The notes under the pieces: model-generated
The model's input: only the letters and a program-made list of their open reading frames with translations
Database searches by the model: none
What the model was told of the DNA's origin: nothing
NCBI GenBank assembly: GCA_021826035.1
Contig: JAKBBE010000001.1
Coordinates: 124,001-188,000 of the forward strand
Length of the DNA: 64,000 bases
Reading direction: 5' to 3'
Source: Pseudomonadota bacterium
GTDB taxonomy: Bacteria > Pseudomonadota > Gammaproteobacteria > Steroidobacterales > Steroidobacteraceae
In this document: positions 29,687 to 38,084 of the stretch, in pieces
Numbering within the stretch: position 1 is the stretch's first letter
Layout: every line of letters starts with the position of its first letter
Translations under genes and position numbers: made by a program

Positions 29687-30781
29687 GTGGGCCGTGAGCA
29701 CAGCGGAGCCTCGGCCCTCGAACACTTCGATCCGGCCGGCCTGTTCGATGCGCTCTCCACCGGCATCATCGTGCTCGATGCGCAGCTGTGCGCCATCTAT
29801 GCCAATGTGGCTGCGCAGGACCTGCTGGCCTTCAGCCTGAACCAGGCGCGCGGCCGGCCCTTCACCGACTTTCTGCACGACAGCAACGGAGTGCGGACGC
29901 TGCTGCGGCGCGTCCTGTCCAGCGGCGAGGGCATCGCCGAGCGGGAACTCACGGTGCGGCCTGCGGCAACGCCCCGCGAGACGCGCACGCTCGACATTAC
30001 GATGACGCCGCTCGAGGGCCAGATCACCGGCAATCACCTGCTGTTGGAGCTTGCCGACGCCACGCAGCGCCAACGGATCACACGCGAGAACGACCTGCTC
30101 GCACGCCTCGACGGCAGCCGCCTGATGATCCGCCAGCTGGCACACGAGATCAAAAATCCCCTCGGCGGCCTGCGCGGCGCGGCGCAGCTGCTCGAGCGCG
30201 AGCTGCCGGACGCGGCCCTGAGGGAATACACCCAGGTGATCATCGGGGAGGCCGACCGCCTGGCCGCCCTGGTCGATTCGATCGCAGGCCCGGCGCGCGC
30301 CCCGGAGAAATCGCTGCTCAACGTGCACGAGATCTGCGAGCACGTGTTCCGGCTGCTGCGCGCCGAGGCGGCCGCCGAGGTTCTCATCGAGCGCGACTAC
30401 GATCCCAGCCTGCCGAGTGCGCTGCTCGACCGCCATCAGCTCATCCAGGCATTGCTCAACGTGGCCCGCAACGCGCTGCAGGCGCTCGGCGGGCGCGGGC
30501 GCATCGTGCTGCGCACGCGTGCGCTGACCAACATGCGCATCGGCTCGGCCCGGCACCGATGGGTCGCGAGCGTCCAGGTCCAGGATGATGGACCCGGTGT
30601 GCCGCCGCAGCTGCACACGAGTCTTTTCTATCCGCTGGTGACGGGCCGTCCCGACGGCACTGGCCTCGGACTTGCGGTGGCCCAGGAGCTGGTGAGCCGC
30701 AACGGGGGCCTGATCGAATTCGACAGCGAACCGGGGCGCACCGTCTTCACCCTGCTGCTGCCGCTCCTGGAGGACGAGTGA
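29687..30781 (+). CDS. ntrB: Nitrogen regulation sensor kinase/phosphatase NtrB
   Basis: A 364-residue cytoplasmic histidine kinase that phosphorylates NtrC under nitrogen limitation and, with PII bound, dephosphorylates it. The N-terminal PAS domain contains LSTGIIVLDAQLCAIYANVA. The H-box QLAHEIKNPLGGLRGA contains His153. The N-box NVARNALQALGG, G1 DDGPGVP and G2 GTGLGLAVAQELV complete the kinase domain. The start is GTG at 29687 with GAGG upstream. The stop overlaps the ntrC start by four bases (GTGA). Confidence 0.97.
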   Translation: MGREHSGASALEHFDPAGLFDALSTGIIVLDAQLCAIYANVAAQDLLAFSLNQARGRPFTDFLHDSNGVRTLLRRVLSSGEGIAERELTVRPAATPRETRTLDITMTPLEGQITGNHLLLELADATQRQRITRENDLLARLDGSRLMIRQLAHEIKNPLGGLRGAAQLLERELPDAALREYTQVIIGEADRLAALVDSIAGPARAPEKSLLNVHEICEHVFRLLRAEAAAEVLIERDYDPSLPSALLDRHQLIQALLNVARNALQALGGRGRIVLRTRALTNMRIGSARHRWVASVQVQDDGPGVPPQLHTSLFYPLVTGRPDGTGLGLAVAQELVSRNGGLIEFDSEPGRTVFTLLLPLLEDE

Positions 30782-32211
30782 GCGACGCGCTGAGAGTGTG
30801 GATCATCGACGACGACACCTCGATCCGCTGGGTGCTCGAGCGCGCACTGCGCAACGACGGCATGGCCGCGCGCGCCTTCGAGTCGGCTGAAATGGCGCTC
30901 GAAGCGCTGCGGCGCGACGCACCCGACGTGCTGATGACCGACATTCGCATGCCGGGCCAGTCGGGACTGGAGCTGCTGCGGCGTGTGCGCACCACGCGCC
31001 CGATCCTGCCGGTCATTGTCATGACGGCCCACTCCGATCTGGGCAGTGCAGTGTCGGCCTACGAGGGTGGCGCGTTCGAGTACCTGCCCAAGCCCTTCGA
31101 CATCGATCAGGCCGTTGCACTGGTGCGCCGCGCGGCGCGCATGCCCGCGACGGCCGCCGCCGAGGGCACCACCGAACCGCGCATGTCCGAACTGCTCGGC
31201 ACCGCCCCGGCGATGCAGCAGGTGTTTCGCGGCATCGGTCGCCTGTCGCGCTCCAGCGTGACGGTGCTGATCACCGGGGAGTCCGGGACCGGCAAGGAAC
31301 TGGTGGCGCGCGCGCTGCACGAACACAGTCCGCGCGCCGGCCGGCCGTTCATCGCGCTCAACACGGCAGCCATTCCGGGTGACCTGCTGGAGTCGGAGCT
31401 GTTCGGCCACGAGCGCGGCGCGTTCACCGGCGCCGACGCCCAACGCCGCGGTCGCTTCGAGCAGGCCGATGGCGGCACGCTGTTCCTCGATGAAATCGGC
31501 GACATGTCCACGCCGCTGCAGACCCGCCTGCTGCGAGTGCTCGCCGAGGGCGAGTTCTACCGCGTCGGGGGCCAGACCCCGATCCGGGTCGATGTGCGCG
31601 TGATCGCCGCGACCCATCAGAACCTGCAGGAACGGGTGGCGCAGGGCTCGTTCCGAGAAGATCTGTACCACCGCCTGAACGTGATCCGTCTCGCGCTGCC
31701 GGCGCTGCGCGAGCGGGCCGAGGACATCCCGCTGCTGCTGCGCCACTATCTGCGTACCGCGGCCCGCGACCTCGGCGTCGAGGCCAAGGCGCTCGCCCCG
31801 CAGGCCGAGCAGCGGCTGCTCGCCTATCGCTGGCCCGGCAACGTGCGTGAACTCGTCAACGTCTGCCGACGTCTCTCGGTGCTCGCGCCCGGCCGCGAGA
31901 TCGGCACGGAGGACCTGCCGGTGGACATTGGCGTGAACGGCCCGGATCAACCCGGTGAATGGCAGAACGCGCTCGCGGAGTGGGCGGCGCGCCAGGCGGC
32001 CAGTGGTGAGGGTGCCTTGCTCGACGTCGCGCTGCCGCAGTTCGAACGCGTCCTGATCCGCGCCGCGCTGAAGCGCACGCAGGGGCATCGGCAGGAGGCG
32101 GCACGGTTGCTCGGTTGGGGCCGCAACACCCTGACACGCAAGCTCAAGGAGCTGAACCTCGACCTCCCGCCGGCCGATGCCGGCCAGCACAGCGGCGAGG
32201 ATTGCCTCTAG
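30778..32211 (+). CDS. ntrC: Nitrogen regulation response regulator NtrC
   Basis: A 477-residue sigma-54 enhancer-binding activator. The receiver domain has the phospho-acceptor Asp55 in LMTDIRMPG and Lys in YLPKPFD. The AAA+ domain has Walker A GESGTGKELVARALHEHS, the sigma-54 contact loop GAFTGA near residue 214 and Walker B GGTLFLDEIGDM. A Fis-type helix-turn-helix closes the protein (QEAARLLGWGRNTLTRKLKEL). It most likely acts at the two sites upstream of glnA. The start is GTG with GGAGG upstream, coupled to ntrB. Confidence 0.98.
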   Translation: MSDALRVWIIDDDTSIRWVLERALRNDGMAARAFESAEMALEALRRDAPDVLMTDIRMPGQSGLELLRRVRTTRPILPVIVMTAHSDLGSAVSAYEGGAFEYLPKPFDIDQAVALVRRAARMPATAAAEGTTEPRMSELLGTAPAMQQVFRGIGRLSRSSVTVLITGESGTGKELVARALHEHSPRAGRPFIALNTAAIPGDLLESELFGHERGAFTGADAQRRGRFEQADGGTLFLDEIGDMSTPLQTRLLRVLAEGEFYRVGGQTPIRVDVRVIAATHQNLQERVAQGSFREDLYHRLNVIRLALPALRERAEDIPLLLRHYLRTAARDLGVEAKALAPQAEQRLLAYRWPGNVRELVNVCRRLSVLAPGREIGTEDLPVDIGVNGPDQPGEWQNALAEWAARQAASGEGALLDVALPQFERVLIRAALKRTQGHRQEAARLLGWGRNTLTRKLKELNLDLPPADAGQHSGEDCL

Positions 32212-32218
32212 CGCATCC

Positions 32219-33166
32219 TCAGATGCGCAGCGTGCCGGTCAATTCGGTCACGCTGGCGATACCGTGCTCGCGCAGGTACTGCGCGATGCCGGCATTGACT
32301 CGTTTGCACACCATCGGATCGTAGAACAGCGCCGTGCCGATGCCGACCGCGCTCGCCCCGGCGATGAGAAACTCGATCGCGTCCGTAGCGGTGGTGATCC
32401 CACCCTGGCCGATGATCGGAATGCCGTGCTTGCGGGCCACCTCGTACACCTGGTGCACCTTCAGCAGCGCGATCGGCTTGATCGCCGGCCCGGACAGCCC
32501 GCCCTGGATGTTGCCGATCACCGGCCGGCGCGTGTTCGCATCGATCGCCATGCCCATCACGGTGTTGATCACGGCGAGTGCGTCCGAGCCCGCCTCGATG
32601 CAGCGCCGGGCGTTCTCGCGAATGTCAGTCTGGTTGGGCGAGAGCTTGGTGATGAGCGGCTTGCCGGTCACGCGCCGGCAGGCCTCGACCACCTGCGCAG
32701 ACATGTCCGGATAGTTGCCGAAGGCCACCCCGCCCTCCTTCACGTTCGGGCAGGAGATGTTGATCTCGATCGCATCGATGGGCGACTGATCGAACAGCCG
32801 GGTCACCTCGGCGTATTCCTCGATCGTCGAGCCGGACACGTTGGCGATGAAACGGGTCTCGCTGAAGTCCAGCTCCGGCAGGATGCGCTCGATGACCTGC
32901 GCGGTGCCGGGGTTCTGCAGCCCGATCGCGTTGAGCATGCCGGCGGCTGTCTCGTACACCCGATGCGCTGGATTGCCGAGCCGGGCGGCGAGCGTGGTGC
33001 CCTTGAGCACCACGGCTCCGGCGTCGCGGTTGGAGAAGCCCTCGATGCGCGTGTATTCCTCGCCGAAGCCCACGCAGCCGGACAGCAGCACAAGCGGTGA
33101 GGCCAGTGGCAAGCCGCAGAATTTCAGGTGCAGCGATTCGGCCGCAGAGGTCGATGTGTCGGTCAT
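32219..33166 (-). CDS. Dihydroorotate dehydrogenase, class 1 catalytic subunit type
   Basis: A 315-residue FMN TIM-barrel enzyme that oxidises dihydroorotate to orotate in pyrimidine synthesis, or a close homologue. NISCPNVKEGGVAFG near residue 130 carries the Cys base that marks class 1 enzymes; the membrane class 2 enzyme has Ser. NPAHRVYETAAGMLNAIGLQNPG, KLSPNQTD and GQGGITTATDAIEFLIAGAS are further conserved segments. No pyrK gene for the electron-transfer subunit lies nearby, so the electron acceptor is unclear. The ATG at 33166 is used; 12 upstream in-frame codons look non-coding. Converges with ntrC. Confidence 0.85.
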   Translation of the reverse strand: MTDTSTSAAESLHLKFCGLPLASPLVLLSGCVGFGEEYTRIEGFSNRDAGAVVLKGTTLAARLGNPAHRVYETAAGMLNAIGLQNPGTAQVIERILPELDFSETRFIANVSGSTIEEYAEVTRLFDQSPIDAIEINISCPNVKEGGVAFGNYPDMSAQVVEACRRVTGKPLITKLSPNQTDIRENARRCIEAGSDALAVINTVMGMAIDANTRRPVIGNIQGGLSGPAIKPIALLKVHQVYEVARKHGIPIIGQGGITTATDAIEFLIAGASAVGIGTALFYDPMVCKRVNAGIAQYLREHGIASVTELTGTLRI

Positions 33167-33244
33167 TGCGATATCAGGTCCAAGGCCCGGCGCGCGCGCC
33201 ACAGTGGCCGGCCATTATCGCATCCCGCACGCCTCGTCACGATC

Positions 33245-33622
33245 TCACTCCCGGTGGATGTGGATCTGGATGCGGCCCTTCGGCCCGATCAGCCAGGAGG
33301 CGAGCCAGCCGGCGAGCCACACAATCAACGCTGCTTCGAACGCCGTCCAGAACCCGCCTGTGAGATGAAAGCCCGGCAGCATCCACGCGACCAGCGCCAG
33401 CATGGCGGTGTTGACCACCAGCAGGAACACCCCCAGGGTGAGGAGCGTCAGCGGTAGCGTCAGCAGGATCACGACGGGACGAACGATGGCGTTGACGACG
33501 CCAAGCAGCACGCCGGCCAGAATCAGCGTACCCGCGTCATCGATGCGAATGCCCGGCACCCACCGCGTCGCCAGCCACAGGCCGAGCGCACTGACCACCG
33601 CGCGCAGCACGAATGACGTCAC
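33245..33622 (-). CDS. Small membrane protein of the phage-holin-like superfamily IV
   Basis: A 125-residue protein with four predicted membrane segments. TRWVPGIRIDDAGTLILAG and LLGVVNAIVRPVVILLTLPLTLLTLG are the typical start and core of this widespread, uncharacterised family, once named for similarity to mycobacteriophage holins. There are no phage genes nearby. The GTG start at 33622 follows GGAGG and overlaps the stop of the SRPBCC gene (GTGA), so the two are coupled. Confidence 0.85.
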   Translation of the reverse strand: MTSFVLRAVVSALGLWLATRWVPGIRIDDAGTLILAGVLLGVVNAIVRPVVILLTLPLTLLTLGVFLLVVNTAMLALVAWMLPGFHLTGGFWTAFEAALIVWLAGWLASWLIGPKGRIQIHIHRE

Positions 33623-34068
33623 AGTGCCTCCACGTCGGAAGCATCCAGCAGCGCACGCAGTCGCACGAGCGCAGCCTGCCAGCCGGTGCGCTGGCGAAGA
33701 TAGGGGATGTCCCACTCCGGCGAGCCGGGGACGCCGGACCCGAGCAGCCGTAGGATCGTCCCCGTACGCGCCGGCTCGAGGATGAAGTCATCGACCAGCG
33801 CGCTCTCGGCGGGCGGCAATGTCGCGCAGGGCAAATAGATCAGCCGCAGCCGCTGGCCGGGTACGAACACGTCGATGCAGGCCTCGAGCTCGGTGACGCG
33901 GTCGACGCAGGCGCGGAACAGCCCACCGGGCCGCGCGCTGATGGTCGCGCCCGGGGAGCACCATTGTCCCAGCAGGTGTGACTCGGTCAGTGCCGCCCAG
34001 ACCGGGGTGAGGCCGGTGCGCAGGTCGAGCCGATGGGCGTAGCCCCGAGTCTTTTCCATGCCTGCCAT
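33619..34068 (-). CDS. SRPBCC (AHSA1-like) domain protein
   Basis: A protein of 149 residues with the START-like SRPBCC fold. YAHRLDLRTGLTPVWAALTESHLLGQWCSPG gives the typical N-terminal strand-helix with the W-A-LT pattern (shown in parts: VWAALTE, LLGQWCSPG). Members bind hydrophobic ligands or assist Hsp90, but the ligand is unknown here. The start is uncertain between ATG 34068 and ATG 34059. It is coupled to the following membrane protein by a four-base overlap. Confidence 0.7.
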   Translation of the reverse strand: MAGMEKTRGYAHRLDLRTGLTPVWAALTESHLLGQWCSPGATISARPGGLFRACVDRVTELEACIDVFVPGQRLRLIYLPCATLPPAESALVDDFILEPARTGTILRLLGSGVPGSPEWDIPYLRQRTGWQAALVRLRALLDASDVEAL

Positions 34069-34187
34069 TGTGCCATCGCAGCGACGCGCCTGCAGGGGGC
34101 GGCGGGCGCTGCGATCGCGCGGCACGCCGCCCTGGCGCCGGGCACAATACGCGTGGCCGCACGTTGCGGTCGCCCGTGGAGGTCTCG

Positions 34188-34580
34188 ATGGCGCTCGTGC
34201 AACTGGTGATCGTGCTGGCTCTGCTGCAGTTCTTTGCTTTTGCCGTCGCCGTGGGTAAGGCGCGCGAAACCTATGGCGTGGTTGCGCCCGCGACCACCGG
34301 CAACGAGACGTTCGAACGCTACTACCGGGTGCAAATGAACACCCTGGAACTGCTGGTACTGTTGATTCCGGCGCTGTGGCTGTTCGCCCGCGACATCAGC
34401 CCTGCCGCGGCGGCCGGACTCGGGGCGCTCTATCTCATCGGGCGAGGGGTCTACTTCGTATCCTACGTGAGGGACCCGAAGACGCGCTCACTGGGATTCG
34501 CGCTCTCCAGCGGTCCGATCGTGCTGCTGCTGCTCGGGGCGCTGTTCGGCGCGGCGCGCGCCGTGTGGCTGCACGGGTAA
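34188..34580 (+). CDS. MAPEG-family membrane protein
   Basis: A 130-residue four-helix membrane protein of the MAPEG superfamily (microsomal glutathione S-transferase / leukotriene synthase type). The signature ETFERYYRVQMNTLELLVLLIPALW contains the family's E-x-x-x-R and N-x-x-E positions, and RGVYFVSYVRDPKTRSLGF is also typical. It may conjugate glutathione to lipophilic electrophiles or reduce lipid peroxides; the substrate is unknown. The ATG at 34188 follows GGAGG. It converges with gpsA. Confidence 0.88.
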   Translation: MALVQLVIVLALLQFFAFAVAVGKARETYGVVAPATTGNETFERYYRVQMNTLELLVLLIPALWLFARDISPAAAAGLGALYLIGRGVYFVSYVRDPKTRSLGFALSSGPIVLLLLGALFGAARAVWLHG

Positions 34581-34591
34581 GGCAGCGCCAC

Positions 34592-35611
34592 TCACTCAGT
34601 TTCGGATTTGATCGGCCGGCGCATCAGCTCGCGGACCGCTTCGCGCGGTGTGACGCGCTCGTAGAGCACGCGGTAGACGCTTTCGCTGAGCGGCATTTCC
34701 ACCTCGTGGCGGGCCGCCACCTCGTGCAGCGCGCGCGCTGCGGGGTAACCCTCCACCACCTGGCCAATCGCGCTGAGCGCCTCGGCCGGTGTGCTGCCGG
34801 CGGCCAGCCGTAGCCCGAAGCGCCGGTTGCGCGATTGGTCGTCGGTGCAGGTGAGCACTAGATCGCCGAGCCCGGCAAGCCCCATGAAGGTCTCACGGTG
34901 CGCACCGAGCGCAACGCCGAGGCGCATCATCTCCGCCAGCCCGCGGGTGATGAGCGCCACGCGGGTGTTGGCACCGAACCCGAGTCCATCGGACAGGCCG
35001 GCGCCTACCGCCAGCACGTTCTTCACCGCGCCGCCGACCTCGACGCCGACGATGTCGGTGGAGGTATAGGCGCGGAAATGATCCGCTGACAGATCCTGCG
35101 CCAGCGCAGTCGCGAAGGCTGCATCGGCCGCGGCGATGGTCATCGCGGTCGGCAGCCCGGCGCCGACTTCGCGGGCAAACGTCGGACCGGACAGCACGGC
35201 GACCGAGCGGCCCGCGCCGAGCACCTCGCGGGCCACCTGATGCGGCAGCAATCCGGAGGGCAGCTCGAATCCCTTGGTGGCCCAGGCGAGCCGCGTCGAG
35301 GGCGCGAGCAGCGGGCCGATGCGCACCAGCAGGGCGCGCAGCGCGTGACTCGGAACGGCAATCAGGACATCCGCTGCGCCATCGACTGCGGCGCCCAGAT
35401 CGGCCTCGATGCGCAGGGCCGCGGGGAATGTGCCCGAGGGCAGATAGCGCTCATTGCAGCGCGTCTCGGCCATGTGCGCCAGCTGCGCGCGGTCCCGGCC
35501 CCAGAGCCGGGTCGCGCGGCCGCTGCGTGCGAATTGAACCGCGAGCGCAGTCCCCCAGGACCCCGCGCCGAGCACGGCCACCGGCCGGTGTGCACCGGAT
35601 GCGGCGTTCAT
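34592..35611 (-). CDS. gpsA: Glycerol-3-phosphate dehydrogenase [NAD(P)+]
   Basis: A 339-residue cytoplasmic enzyme that makes sn-glycerol-3-phosphate from DHAP for phospholipid synthesis. The nucleotide-binding motif is VAVLGAGSWGTALA. VLSGPTFAREVGAGLPTAMTIA, GVEVGGAVKNVLAVGAGLSDGLGFGAN with the catalytic Lys, and GLAGLGDLVLTCTDDQSRNRRFG are conserved. It is the last gene of the rhodanese-grxC-secB-gpsA operon, an order also found in Escherichia coli. Confidence 0.98.
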   Translation of the reverse strand: MNAASGAHRPVAVLGAGSWGTALAVQFARSGRATRLWGRDRAQLAHMAETRCNERYLPSGTFPAALRIEADLGAAVDGAADVLIAVPSHALRALLVRIGPLLAPSTRLAWATKGFELPSGLLPHQVAREVLGAGRSVAVLSGPTFAREVGAGLPTAMTIAAADAAFATALAQDLSADHFRAYTSTDIVGVEVGGAVKNVLAVGAGLSDGLGFGANTRVALITRGLAEMMRLGVALGAHRETFMGLAGLGDLVLTCTDDQSRNRRFGLRLAAGSTPAEALSAIGQVVEGYPAARALHEVAARHEVEMPLSESVYRVLYERVTPREAVRELMRRPIKSETE

Positions 35612-35632
35612 GATCGGACGCGGGCGGGAGGC

Positions 35633-36118
35633 TTAGTTGGCCTGCTGGTTGGCCGGCATTCCCTGCGGGGTCTGGTTCGCCGCGTACAGCGCGTCGAAGT
35701 TCACCGGCGGCAACAGCAGCTGCGGGAAGCCACCCTGGGTGACCAGATGCGAGACTTCGGCGCGGGCGTAGGGAAAGAGCACGCCGGGGCAGATCGCGCC
35801 AATGGCGCGCTTGGTGTCTTCCTCGGCCAGGTTGCGCAGCAGGAACACTCCGGCCTGCTTCACCTCGACCAGGAACGCCGTCGTCTCGCCCTGTTTGGCC
35901 GAGACGGTCACCGTCAGCACGACTTCCTGCACATCGGGTGCGAGCGCTGTTACCGCGGTCTGCAGATCCAGGTTGATCTGCGGATTCCAGTTACCGTCGC
36001 CGCGCGGACCATTCGGGGCCTCGTACGAGCAGTCTTTCAGGTAGACGTGCTGCAGCTGCAGCACCGGGCCATTGGTCTCTTCGGGTGCCGGCACGGTGCC
36101 GGTCGCTTCATTCACCAT
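35633..36118 (-). CDS. secB: Protein-export chaperone SecB
   Basis: A 161-residue tetrameric chaperone that keeps preproteins unfolded and delivers them to SecA. LQHVYLKDCSYEAPNGP near residue 23, LTVTVSAKQGETTAFLVEVKQAGVF (in parts), ICPGVLFPYARAEVSHLVTQGGFPQLLLPPVNFDALY (in parts) are all standard for the family. It follows grxC with a 3-bp gap. Confidence 0.98.
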   Translation of the reverse strand: MVNEATGTVPAPEETNGPVLQLQHVYLKDCSYEAPNGPRGDGNWNPQINLDLQTAVTALAPDVQEVVLTVTVSAKQGETTAFLVEVKQAGVFLLRNLAEEDTKRAIGAICPGVLFPYARAEVSHLVTQGGFPQLLLPPVNFDALYAANQTPQGMPANQQAN

Positions 36119-36121
36119 GAT

Positions 36122-36388
36122 TCAGACTCCGCTTTGTAAAAGTGTGTCGAGCCCGCCGCGGGCCTCGAGCGCGTAGAGATCGTCGCAGCCGCCGACATGT
36201 GTCTCGCCAATGAAAATCTGCGGCACGGTATGCCGATGGCTGCGCGCGGTCATCTCGGCACGCGCTTCCGGGAACTGTTCCACGTCGATTTCCTGCACCG
36301 TGACGCTTTTGCGCTCAAACAGCTGCCGCGCGCGTGCGCAGTACGGACACCAGCGGGTGGCGTACATCAGCACCCTCGGTGGACTCAT
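36122..36388 (-). CDS. grxC: Glutaredoxin 3 type (dithiol)
   Basis: An 88-residue dithiol glutaredoxin reducing disulfides with glutathione. The active site is CPYC (Cys14-Cys17). HTVPQIFIGETHVGGCDDLYAL contains the cis-Pro and the glutathione-binding GGCDD. The ATG at 36388 overlaps the stop of the rhodanese gene by four bases; an upstream in-frame ATG would lie inside that gene and is rejected. Confidence 0.97.
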   Translation of the reverse strand: MSPPRVLMYATRWCPYCARARQLFERKSVTVQEIDVEQFPEARAEMTARSHRHTVPQIFIGETHVGGCDDLYALEARGGLDTLLQSGV

Positions 36389-36828
36389 GCGTTGCTTCCC
36401 GAGCCCTTCTCGACGGGCAGATTCTCCGCGCGCCATGCCGTGATGCCGCCGCGCAGATTCACCGCCTGCGCAAAGCCCTGTTCGCGCAGCTTGCGTATCG
36501 CCGCTGCGGCCAGCGAGCCGCTGTTGCAGTACACGATGAGCGGCTTCTGCTTGTGCTTCTTCAGCAGCTCATCGGCTTTGAGGATCTGTTCCCCGTCCAT
36601 GCGCCGGGCTCCCGTGACGTGGCCCGCCGCGAACTGCTCTGCCGAGCGCAGGTCAATGGTGAGCGCGCCGCGGTTCATCAGTTGGATCGCCTCCTGAGCC
36701 GAGATTGACGCGAAACTCTCGCTGCGCGCGCGTATCTCAATCAGGACTGCGAACATCGCCACGGCGGCGGTCCCTGCGACCAGCCAGGGGTGGAGGTGGA
36801 AGTATTGAGAAAGATGATCCGTGAACAC
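36385..36828 (-). CDS. Membrane-anchored rhodanese-like protein (YibN type)
   Basis: A 147-residue protein with one N-terminal membrane segment (LVAGTAAVAMFAVLIEIRA) and a cytoplasmic rhodanese domain. IDLRSAEQFAAGHVTGARRM and the active-site loop LIVYCNSGSLAAAA, with Cys near residue 97, are intact, so sulfurtransferase activity is possible. Position ahead of grxC and secB matches yibN of E. coli, whose role is not fully settled. Confidence 0.93.
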   Translation of the reverse strand: MFTDHLSQYFHLHPWLVAGTAAVAMFAVLIEIRARSESFASISAQEAIQLMNRGALTIDLRSAEQFAAGHVTGARRMDGEQILKADELLKKHKQKPLIVYCNSGSLAAAAIRKLREQGFAQAVNLRGGITAWRAENLPVEKGSGSNA

Positions 36829-36881
36829 TGGGGCCAGAAGATCGTATCGCCTGCCAAAAGGTCGCGCATTATAGCGCCCCT

Positions 36882-38075
36882 ATGCAATCCGGCATGACCC
36901 GAAGCGCACGGCGACCCCGCCGGGCCCTGTTCATGGTTGCGCTGGCGCTGGCGCTGGGTATGCCACCGCCCGGCCAGGCCTATGTGCCCCCGCAGATCGC
37001 CGCGCACCGGGCGCAGGCACGGCTGAGCGCGGTGCAGGGGCAAATTGCCCGCATTGCGCACCAGGTGGAACAGTCCCGCCTCGAGCAAAGCCGCCTGACC
37101 GAGGCGCTGCGCAGTACCGAGCAGTCCGCTGGGGCGGCCCGAGCCGCGCTTGCGGCCATCCGCCGCCAGCGCGTCGCGCTCGCGGCCCGCCGCGCTCGTC
37201 TGGCCGCACGCCGCCGCACGCGCCAGGCAGACCTCGCGCGTGCGCAGCAGGTCCTCGCCGCCGAGCTGCGCTCGGCGTACCTGATCGGACGGCAGGGGCC
37301 GCTGAAGCTGCTGCTGAACCAGGGCGATCCGGGCCGAATGCAGCGGATGTTCGCGTATTACAGCTATTTTGGTCGCCAGCGCGCCGCGGACATCGCCGCC
37401 ATAGAGGCGGACCTGAAGGGTCTGGCGCAGCTGCGTACCGAGCTGCGTGCGGCGGACGCGCAGCTGCAGGGGCTCGAGCAGCAGCGCAACGCGCAGGTCA
37501 GGACACTGGAGCAGGCCAGCGCCGAGCGCCGTCAGGTGCTGGCCCGCATCGCGGCCCGCACCCGTACCGGTACGCAGCGCCTGGCCAGCCTGCGCCGCGA
37601 ACAGCACGGCCTGCTGGTGCTGCTCGCGGCGCTGCGCCGCGCCGAGGCGCGGCTGCCCGCTGAACGGCCGCAGCGCTTCACACGGCTGCGCGGCCATCTG
37701 CCCTGGCCGGTCGCCGGGCAGCTGATCGCGCGGTTCGGCCAGCCGCGTGCCGGCGGTCTGCGCTGGGATGGGGATCTGATTGCGACGCGGCTCGACGCGC
37801 CCGTGCACGCGGTCGCGCCCGGACGGGTGGTATTCGCCGACTGGCTGGCCGGTCTCGGTCTGCTCATCATCGTGGATCACGGCGGTGGCTACATGAGCCT
37901 GTACGGGCACAATGACCACCTCTACGCCCGGGTCGGGGAGCAGGTCGCCGCCGGACAGCTGATCGCAGCCGCCGGGGACAGCGGTGGGGCGAGCCGCCCG
38001 GAGCTGTACTTCGGAATTCGCCTGGGCACCCGTCCGATCGATCCGCGGCTGTGGCTCGAGCACCATGCCCGCTAG
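36882..38075 (+). CDS. envC: Murein hydrolase activator EnvC (degenerate LytM)
   Basis: A 397-residue periplasmic protein that activates cell-division amidases. An N-terminal signal peptide is followed by long coiled coils rich in Arg, Ala and Gln (residues about 35-270), then a LytM (M23) domain. The zinc ligands of active M23 enzymes are replaced: the H-x3-D region reads RWDGDLIA near residue 294 and the HxH region reads ELYFGIR near residue 374. This is the pattern of EnvC, which activates instead of cutting. VVFADWLAGLGLLIIVDHGGG matches the family well. It is divergent from the rhodanese-grxC-secB-gpsA operon; in E. coli envC is also near yibN. Confidence 0.95.
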   Translation: MQSGMTRSARRPRRALFMVALALALGMPPPGQAYVPPQIAAHRAQARLSAVQGQIARIAHQVEQSRLEQSRLTEALRSTEQSAGAARAALAAIRRQRVALAARRARLAARRRTRQADLARAQQVLAAELRSAYLIGRQGPLKLLLNQGDPGRMQRMFAYYSYFGRQRAADIAAIEADLKGLAQLRTELRAADAQLQGLEQQRNAQVRTLEQASAERRQVLARIAARTRTGTQRLASLRREQHGLLVLLAALRRAEARLPAERPQRFTRLRGHLPWPVAGQLIARFGQPRAGGLRWDGDLIATRLDAPVHAVAPGRVVFADWLAGLGLLIIVDHGGGYMSLYGHNDHLYARVGEQVAAGQLIAAAGDSGGASRPELYFGIRLGTRPIDPRLWLEHHAR

Positions 38076-38084
38076 ACTGTGACC

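Noticed and set aside
33245..33622. Phage origin of the holin-like gene
   Set aside because: The family is named for a distant similarity and is widespread on chromosomes; no phage gene or attachment site is nearby.
36276..36291. TGTTCCACGTCGATTT, possible third parS site
   Set aside because: Only the left half matches parS; the palindrome is broken, and it lies inside the grxC coding sequence far from the origin.
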